A DNA stretch of 64,000 nt, from positions 1-64,000 of the forward strand of contig JAYZDP010000168.1 in the NCBI GenBank assembly GCA_036337765.1. Reading direction: 5' to 3'. Positions 59,962 to 64,000 of the stretch are shown piece by piece (the first letter of the stretch is position 1; each line of letters begins with the position of its first letter). A model generated the notes under the pieces. It was not told where the DNA came from. It saw only the letters and a list, made by a program, of their open reading frames with translations, and ran no database searches. Position numbers and translations under genes: made by a program. This DNA is from JAYZDP01 sp036337765. Lineage in GTDB: Bacteria; Acidobacteriota; Thermoanaerobaculia; Multivoradales; Multivoraceae.

Positions 59962-60492
59962 TTACAGCTGAACGAAAGAGGCTGGGTCGTTCCACTGACC
60001 CGCCTCGTGAAGGAACTTCTGAACCAAGTCGATGACCACCTGGCCGTCGGTTGGATCGATCGAAATGGCGGCTCTCTCGAGCGGCCGCGGCGTCGGCCCC
60101 TCGAAGTTGACGCCGGTCTTGTAGTACCCGCTGCCGTGGCAGGGGCACTTAAACTTGTTCTGCTCGGCGAGCCAGTTCGGCGGGCAGCCGAGGTGAGTAC
60201 AGATGGCGATCAGCGCGTAGAGCTGGCCACCTTCGTTAATCACCCAGATACCGCGGGTCTCCTTGAAGCGCTCGTCGACCATGCCCTCCGTGAAGTCCTC
60301 GGGCGGCCCGACCTTGAAGCGCGTGGGAGGCTCGAAGAGCACGTTGGGGAACATGAAGCGTCCCCATGCCGTCAGGCAGCCGCCCATGGCGGCCGAAAAG
60401 CCGACCCAGCCCACCGCTGCCCAGGAGAAGAAGCCGCGCCGGGTAAAGCCCTTGAGCCCGCCGCTCGACGCACCTGAATCTTGTTCAGCCAT
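59962..60492 (-). CDS. Rieske iron-sulfur protein
   Basis: A 176-residue Rieske protein. The N terminus has a twin-arginine-type signal anchor (FTRRGFFSWAAVGWVGFSAAMGG). The 2Fe-2S ligands are in AICTHLGCPPNWL and FKCPCHGSGYY (CTHLGC...CPCHGS). It takes the first electron from quinol at the Qo site. First gene of the respiratory cluster, with a good promoter 50 bases upstream. Confidence 0.95.
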   Translation of the reverse strand: MAEQDSGASSGGLKGFTRRGFFSWAAVGWVGFSAAMGGCLTAWGRFMFPNVLFEPPTRFKVGPPEDFTEGMVDERFKETRGIWVINEGGQLYALIAICTHLGCPPNWLAEQNKFKCPCHGSGYYKTGVNFEGPTPRPLERAAISIDPTDGQVVIDLVQKFLHEAGQWNDPASFVQL

Positions 60493-60542
60493 CTGCCGTT
60501 TCCTCGTCTGGTTTGGGACTGGGCGTCCCCGGGATCGCGCGT

Positions 60543-60571
60543 ATGGTTTCGAATCGCCAGAGGGGTGTCAA
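60543..60571 (-). promoter_or_regulatory. Promoter of the respiratory cluster
   Basis: On the minus strand a perfect TTGACA (60571-60566) is followed after 17 bases by AACCAT (or after 18 by ACCATA). The predicted start near 60535 leaves a leader of about 43 bases before the Rieske ATG. The -35 box lies in a small palindrome (ggggt-gtca-acccc). Confidence 0.55.
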
Positions 60572-60624
60572 CCCCGATGCCGACGCCCTCGAAGCGCCCT
60601 GTTTCGACGGTTCTGTAGCTTGCT

Positions 60625-61536
60625 CTATCCTTCCGACCGCAGGGCCCTTCGGGCCTTGATTGCCGCCTGTCTAACCTTCAGGCTGGGGTCCTCCTCGGCG
60701 AGCACAGAGACCAGCTCGAGTTTCCCGGACTGCTCCAGCCTCACCAGCGCGCGTAGCGCGCCGATCATCGCCTCTTCCTGCTGCAGGGGAGTGATCTCGG
60801 GCACCTGGGACAGGAAGCGGCGATCGAGCATCTGCTCGAGGACCTCAACCCCCTCGTCGCGCCCGAGTTCTGAGAGGGCCAACGCCGCGTTCCAACGCAC
60901 GTCCGCCACCGGGTCTTCGACCAGCACCGCCAGCGAGTCCGCAACCTGTGGCTCGTCAAACCCACCTAACGCATACGCTGCGGTCTTGCGAATGCCGGCG
61001 TCGCTGTCTGCGATACCGGCCTGAACCGCGGCGAGGCCGCGTCGGTCTCCGATCGAACCGAGCGACATCAGCGCATAGATCCGAGTCTGGGAATCTTCGC
61101 CGCCGGCCGCGTCGATGAGTAGCGGTACGGCCTCGCGATCCTCGATGTGGCCCAGAACCAGGGCGAGATAGCGGCGTACCCAGATGTCCTCGGTGCGCTC
61201 GAACAGGCGGCGCAGCTCGACCTCGCCACCCGGCTCCTCGTTCAGCGCCTCCGGATCGGCGCTGAGAATCTTCGACAACTCGTAGGCCGCCTGCTTGCGG
61301 CGGTGCGCGAAGAAGGAGCGATTGTCGCGCAGGTCGTTCAGGTAGTCGCCTACCGACTGGCGATCGTAGGCGACCCAGCCGAAGAGGACGAACACCCCCA
61401 CGCACATGATGACCACCAATAGAGGGACCACGAACAGCCCGACGATCTGGCGCACCCCGCTCGCAGAAGCTGGCTCGCGCGGTGAGGGAACGCCCGGGTC
61501 CGGCGACGGACCCGCAGCGGTAGCTTCCTCGGACAT
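60625..61536 (-). CDS. HEAT-repeat protein with one membrane helix
   Basis: A 303-residue protein. A Pro/Ala-rich start is followed by one membrane helix (about 29-55, IVGLFVVPLLVVIMCVGVFVLFGWVAY). The rest is a chain of HEAT repeats of about 30 residues: YLALVLGHIEDREAVPLLIDA, RIYALMSLGSIGDRRGLAAV, RKTAAYALGGFDEPQVADSL and RWNAALALSELGRDEGVEVL. Such solenoids act as protein-binding scaffolds. Adjacent to and on the same strand as the respiratory cluster, so an assembly role for the bc-type complex is possible but unproven. Confidence 0.85.
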   Translation of the reverse strand: MSEEATAAGPSPDPGVPSPREPASASGVRQIVGLFVVPLLVVIMCVGVFVLFGWVAYDRQSVGDYLNDLRDNRSFFAHRRKQAAYELSKILSADPEALNEEPGGEVELRRLFERTEDIWVRRYLALVLGHIEDREAVPLLIDAAGGEDSQTRIYALMSLGSIGDRRGLAAVQAGIADSDAGIRKTAAYALGGFDEPQVADSLAVLVEDPVADVRWNAALALSELGRDEGVEVLEQMLDRRFLSQVPEITPLQQEEAMIGALRALVRLEQSGKLELVSVLAEEDPSLKVRQAAIKARRALRSEG

Positions 61537-61693
61537 AAGCGACGATCTTCCGTAAAAGACGACTGGCGTCAGGCAACCCCGTCAACGGACGGACGTCGCT
61601 GTGCCAGCGCTATACAGTACCCGCTTGTGAAAAATTTCACAAGTGGAACGGTGCCGAATGGAGACACCTCGACACTAGTCGACCTGGGGTTCC

Positions 61694-61806
61694 GGGCCTG
61701 CGCGGCGAGCGCCCCCCGGAGGGAAGGAATACTAGCGGGGGGCGTGGCATGAGCGCGCTCCGACCTCGACCCCGCCTCACAGCCATGGCCACCGCGCCAC
61801 CCGCTA
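61694..61806 (-). repeat. TAG-anchored inverted repeat, copy 4 (with flank, diverged)
   Basis: Arms tagcggggggcgtggca (61733-61749) and caccgcgccacccgcta (61790-61806) match at 13 of 17 positions around a 40-nt spacer. The outer flank 61694-61732 holds gggcctgcgcggcgagcgc and ccccggagggaaggaatac, shared with copies 2 and 3. On the minus strand the opening TAG is the stop codon of the DUF1232 gene. It occupies the middle of the 267-base gap between that gene and the HEAT protein gene, where I see no other gene. Confidence 0.82.
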
Positions 61807-62310
61807 GTGCGTCGGGCCTCCGACTCGCAATCCCCAGCGCGTCAGGACCCGGGCTAGCCGGCCCTGCAGGCGGCTTGAGAGCAGCGAGTCCGCGGCTCGG
61901 GCTGCGTCGGCAAGCACCTCCTGAAAACGGCGCGATCCGCTCCAATGCCGGGTCACCACGTCCTCCATGTCTTCGGTCAGCACGTGACTCACGACGGTCG
62001 CCGCGATCACGACGTCATCGAGAAATCCACCAAAGCCGAGCAGCGCCTCGGGAAGGAGGTCCACAGGCAACACGAAGTAGGCCAGCGCACCACCAATCAG
62101 TGCCCGCGTCGACTGCGGCACCTCACGATCGAAAAACATCCGCACCAGCAGGATGAACAGGTCTGGCGCCGCGAGCAGGGCCTCCGAGGCACGGTCGCCG
62201 ACGCGGCGAGACAGGCTCACCTCCATCCGGTCCCGCAGCCGATCGTAGAAAACCAACAACCGCTCGGAATCGAGATCCTCTCCGTCGATCGTCGCCGTTT
62301 CGTCGCTCAT
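61804..62310 (-). CDS. DUF1232 (YkvA-like) membrane-associated protein
   Basis: A 168-residue protein. The DUF1232 core is ALIGGALAYFVLPVDLLPEALLGFGGFLDDVVIAATVVSHVL (about 68-110; the YFxxPxDLxPD signature), with a long helical N-terminal part (DLFILLVRMFFDREVPQSTR). Function unknown in the family. Its ATG overlaps the TGA of the sugar-dehydratase gene upstream. It ends in TAG, the first codon of repeat copy 4. Confidence 0.85.
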   Translation of the reverse strand: MSDETATIDGEDLDSERLLVFYDRLRDRMEVSLSRRVGDRASEALLAAPDLFILLVRMFFDREVPQSTRALIGGALAYFVLPVDLLPEALLGFGGFLDDVVIAATVVSHVLTEDMEDVVTRHWSGSRRFQEVLADAARAADSLLSSRLQGRLARVLTRWGLRVGGPTH

Positions 62311-63269
62311 CTTGGAATCCGATCCCGCCAGTGCTCGAGTAGATCCTCCAGCGTCTGCTGGAGCGGAATGCCAGGCACCCAACCCGTGGCGTCGCGGAAC
62401 TTGCTCGCGTCACCGATCAGGATCTCGACATCGGAGGGTCGCATGCGTTCGGGATCCGTCTCGATCTCGACTGCGACCTCCGACAGACCCAGCAGTGTAT
62501 CGAGGAGCTCCCTGATGGAGACACCGCGCCCGGACGCGAGGTTGTAGACCTCACCCGGCTCGCCGAGGGTCGCGGCGAGGTAGTAGCCCCTGGCAATGTC
62601 GCGGACGTCGGTGAAGTCGCGAATGGCATCGAGGTTGCCAACGCGCAGCACCGGCTCACAGCGCCCCGCCTCGACCAGCGCAATCTGGCGGGCAAAGTTG
62701 GAGGCTACGAACACATCGCCCCGACGCGGCCCAGTGTGATTGAAGGCACGCGTGCGCACGATGTGCAGGCCGTAGCTCTTCTCGTACTGGTAGCCGAGAT
62801 AGTCCTGGGCGACCTTCGAGACCGCGTAGGGTGACAGCGGCCGCAGCGGGTTCGACTCGGTGATCGGGATCTCGTCGCGGTTCACCAGACCGTATTCCTC
62901 GCTGGACCCGGCAATCTGGATCGCCGGGTCGATGCCGAGGCTGCGCACCGCCTCGAAGAGGTAGGTCTGACCGATGATGTTGGTGGTCAGGGTCTCCGCC
63001 GGACCGGTCCAACTCGCCGGGACGTAGCTCTGCGCAGCAAGATGGAAGATGATGTCGGGCCGCAGCTTGTCGAGTGTGCGGTGCATCGAGGTGTAGTCGC
63101 GCAGATCCGTCTCGAGCAGCGTCACGCGCTCTCGAAAGCTCCTGACGTTGCCCATCGGCGAGCGCCATCGGAACGTTCCCGCCACCTCCAGCTCGGGATG
63201 CTCCGCAAGCAGAAACTCGGCCAGGTGCGAGCCAGCGAAGCCCGTGATGCCGGTGATCAGCGCCCTCAT
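62307..63269 (-). CDS. GDP-mannose 4,6-dehydratase-family SDR enzyme
   Basis: A 320-residue extended SDR. ALITGITGFAGSHLAEFLL binds NAD(P). AGSSEEYGLV and SPYAVSKVAQDYLGYQYE hold the catalytic Ser/Glu and YxxxK. RTRAFNHTGPRRGDVFVASNFARQIA and RDFTDVRDIARGYYLAATLG are typical of GDP-mannose 4,6-dehydratases and of the related Rmd reductases, which make GDP-4-keto-6-deoxymannose or GDP-rhamnose. I cannot choose between these. The ATG at 63269 (MRALITG) is chosen; it overlaps the rmlD-like TGA by four bases. Confidence 0.87.
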   Translation of the reverse strand: MRALITGITGFAGSHLAEFLLAEHPELEVAGTFRWRSPMGNVRSFRERVTLLETDLRDYTSMHRTLDKLRPDIIFHLAAQSYVPASWTGPAETLTTNIIGQTYLFEAVRSLGIDPAIQIAGSSEEYGLVNRDEIPITESNPLRPLSPYAVSKVAQDYLGYQYEKSYGLHIVRTRAFNHTGPRRGDVFVASNFARQIALVEAGRCEPVLRVGNLDAIRDFTDVRDIARGYYLAATLGEPGEVYNLASGRGVSIRELLDTLLGLSEVAVEIETDPERMRPSDVEILIGDASKFRDATGWVPGIPLQQTLEDLLEHWRDRIPR

Positions 63270-64000
63270 TCCCCAGCTCCTACTGCTCCGAGACGGGTAA
63301 GACAATCGTCGAGGCCATCGCGCCAGTCTTCCACGCTTCTAGCAACGCGCAACTCGAAGCGGCTCACGTCGAGAACCGAGTACGCAGGCCGGGTCGCCGG
63401 GCGGGGAAAGGCAGCGGAGTCGACCGGCATGATCAAGCGCGCCGATCCCACCGCTGCCGCGATCGCCCGAGCGAAACCGAACCAGGTCACTGGCGCGCGG
63501 TTTCGATAGTGGACAAGACCCGCCGAGCCGGCTGCAGCCAGATCGACGAGACCCCTCGCCAGAAACGGTGCGTAGGTCGGACAGCCCTGCTGGTCATCGA
63601 CGATCCGCGGGTCCTCGACTGCCTCGAGAAGACCGAGCACGGTCTGGACGAAGCTCGCCCTGGTGCTGCCAAAGATCCAGCTGGAACGCACTACGAGCGA
63701 CCGCGGGTCGGCCAGCGCCGCCGCCTCACCGGCGAGCTTGGTCGTGCCGTAAACAGATTGCGGCGCGGGGGGATCTTCCTCGCGGTAGGGCACCTGCGCC
63801 CTGCCGTCGAAGACATAGTCGGTCGAGACGTGCACTACCCGCGCGGCGGCGGCCCGCGCCGCTGCGACGACATTCACCACCCCCCCGTGATTGACGCGTC
63901 GAGCGTCGTCCGGCCGAGACTCGCAGCCATCCACCCCCGTGAAGGCCGCACAGTTGAAGACGATCTCCGGCGCGAGCGCGATCACGCCGTCCACAAGCTT
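63266..64000 (-). CDS. rmlD: dTDP-4-dehydrorhamnose reductase (RmlD-like), N terminus outside window
   Basis: The last 244 codons of an RmlD/RfbD-type reductase; the N-terminal GxxGxxG lies beyond the right edge. Visible are APEIVFNCAAFTGVDGCESRPDDAR, VVHVSTDYVFDG, PQSVYGTTKLAGEAAAL (YxxxK) and VDDQQGCPTYAPFLARGLVDL, the standard RmlD landmarks. It reduces dTDP-4-keto-rhamnose (or a GDP analogue), and overlaps the GMD-like gene by four bases. Together with manB and the glycosyltransferase these genes suggest deoxysugar glycan synthesis. Confidence 0.9.
   Translation of the reverse strand, partial: KLVDGVIALAPEIVFNCAAFTGVDGCESRPDDARRVNHGGVVNVVAAARAAAARVVHVSTDYVFDGRAQVPYREEDPPAPQSVYGTTKLAGEAAALADPRSLVVRSSWIFGSTRASFVQTVLGLLEAVEDPRIVDDQQGCPTYAPFLARGLVDLAAAGSAGLVHYRNRAPVTWFGFARAIAAAVGSARLIMPVDSAAFPRPATRPAYSVLDVSRFELRVARSVEDWRDGLDDCLTRLGAVGAGE

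Noticed and set aside
63995..64000. AAGCTT (HindIII site) at the right edge as a cloning junction
   Set aside because: The rmlD frame runs through it without disturbance and the window edge is arbitrary.
1..64000. CRISPR array, insertion sequence, prophage or integron
   Set aside because: No regularly spaced direct repeats, transposase, integrase or phage genes were found; the dispersed repeats are single copies at gene ends.

Overview
The window is a GC-rich, densely packed bacterial chromosome segment. The best lineage guess is Acidobacteriota, possibly a Thermoanaerobaculia-like member. Supports are an exported VWA protein of the acidobacterial VWFA-related type, a LysW-route lysine gene pair next to a separate arginine operon, a long IleRS, and a split cytochrome b / multiheme c / cytochrome oxidase supercluster. 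No marker gene in the window fixes the lineage.

Layout. 1-9.0 kb: the 5' part of a glycosyltransferase, lysJ-lysK, a tautomerase-like gene, a UDP-glucuronate 4-epimerase coupled to a giant GlmS-like protein, and a class I/II aminotransferase. 9.0-24.8 kb: housekeeping genes (nitrilase-like hydrolase, alpha/beta hydrolases, a PTPS-type folate or queuosine enzyme, an SLC13-type permease, an RRM protein, mutM, holA, a histone-H1-like/DksA fusion, rlmH, ileS, manB, a membrane Zn-peptidase) and a broken ECF sigma factor with a short anti-sigma-like partner. 24.8-35.7 kb: tdk, a HAD phosphatase, an IscA-type carrier, a ygfZ/rhodanese divergent pair, ppk1, a moaD-moaE fusion, a secreted gluzincin, and a CysO-type sulfur-carrier cluster (moeB-rhodanese, cysO, JAMM peptidase, decayed cysM) beside a sulfite-oxidase-like molybdoenzyme. 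35.7-42.0 kb: the operon argC-J-B-D-H-R on the minus strand, with a clear ARG box on the argC start. 42.1-48.7 kb: rhomboid, xseA-xseB, an unknown protein, a secreted protein and the VWA protein.

48.8-60.5 kb is one 11.6 kb minus-strand respiratory cluster. In transcription order it holds Rieske, split cytochrome b, an octaheme c-type cytochrome with a coiled-coil stalk, a cupredoxin-like lipoprotein, heme O synthase, COX1, COX3, COX4, two small membrane proteins, COX2 and a DUF420 protein, closed by a strong hairpin. It reads as a quinol-cytochrome c-O2 chain. A HEAT-repeat membrane protein, a DUF1232 protein and two sugar-nucleotide genes (GMD-like, rmlD) finish the window.

The most unusual signal is a dispersed repeat family: 17-bp inverted arms around a 38-40 nt spacer, with a conserved flank in three copies. 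In five copies (one only a remnant) the TAG that opens the repeat is also the stop codon of the preceding gene. In a sixth copy the TAG is lost and the C-terminal codons of two convergent genes lie inside the element. A second small repeat family, opening with an MSLAPR-coding stretch, follows two stop-codon hairpins. No CRISPR array, rRNA, tRNA or insertion sequence was seen, and no stretch over 300 bases lacks a gene or a described element.
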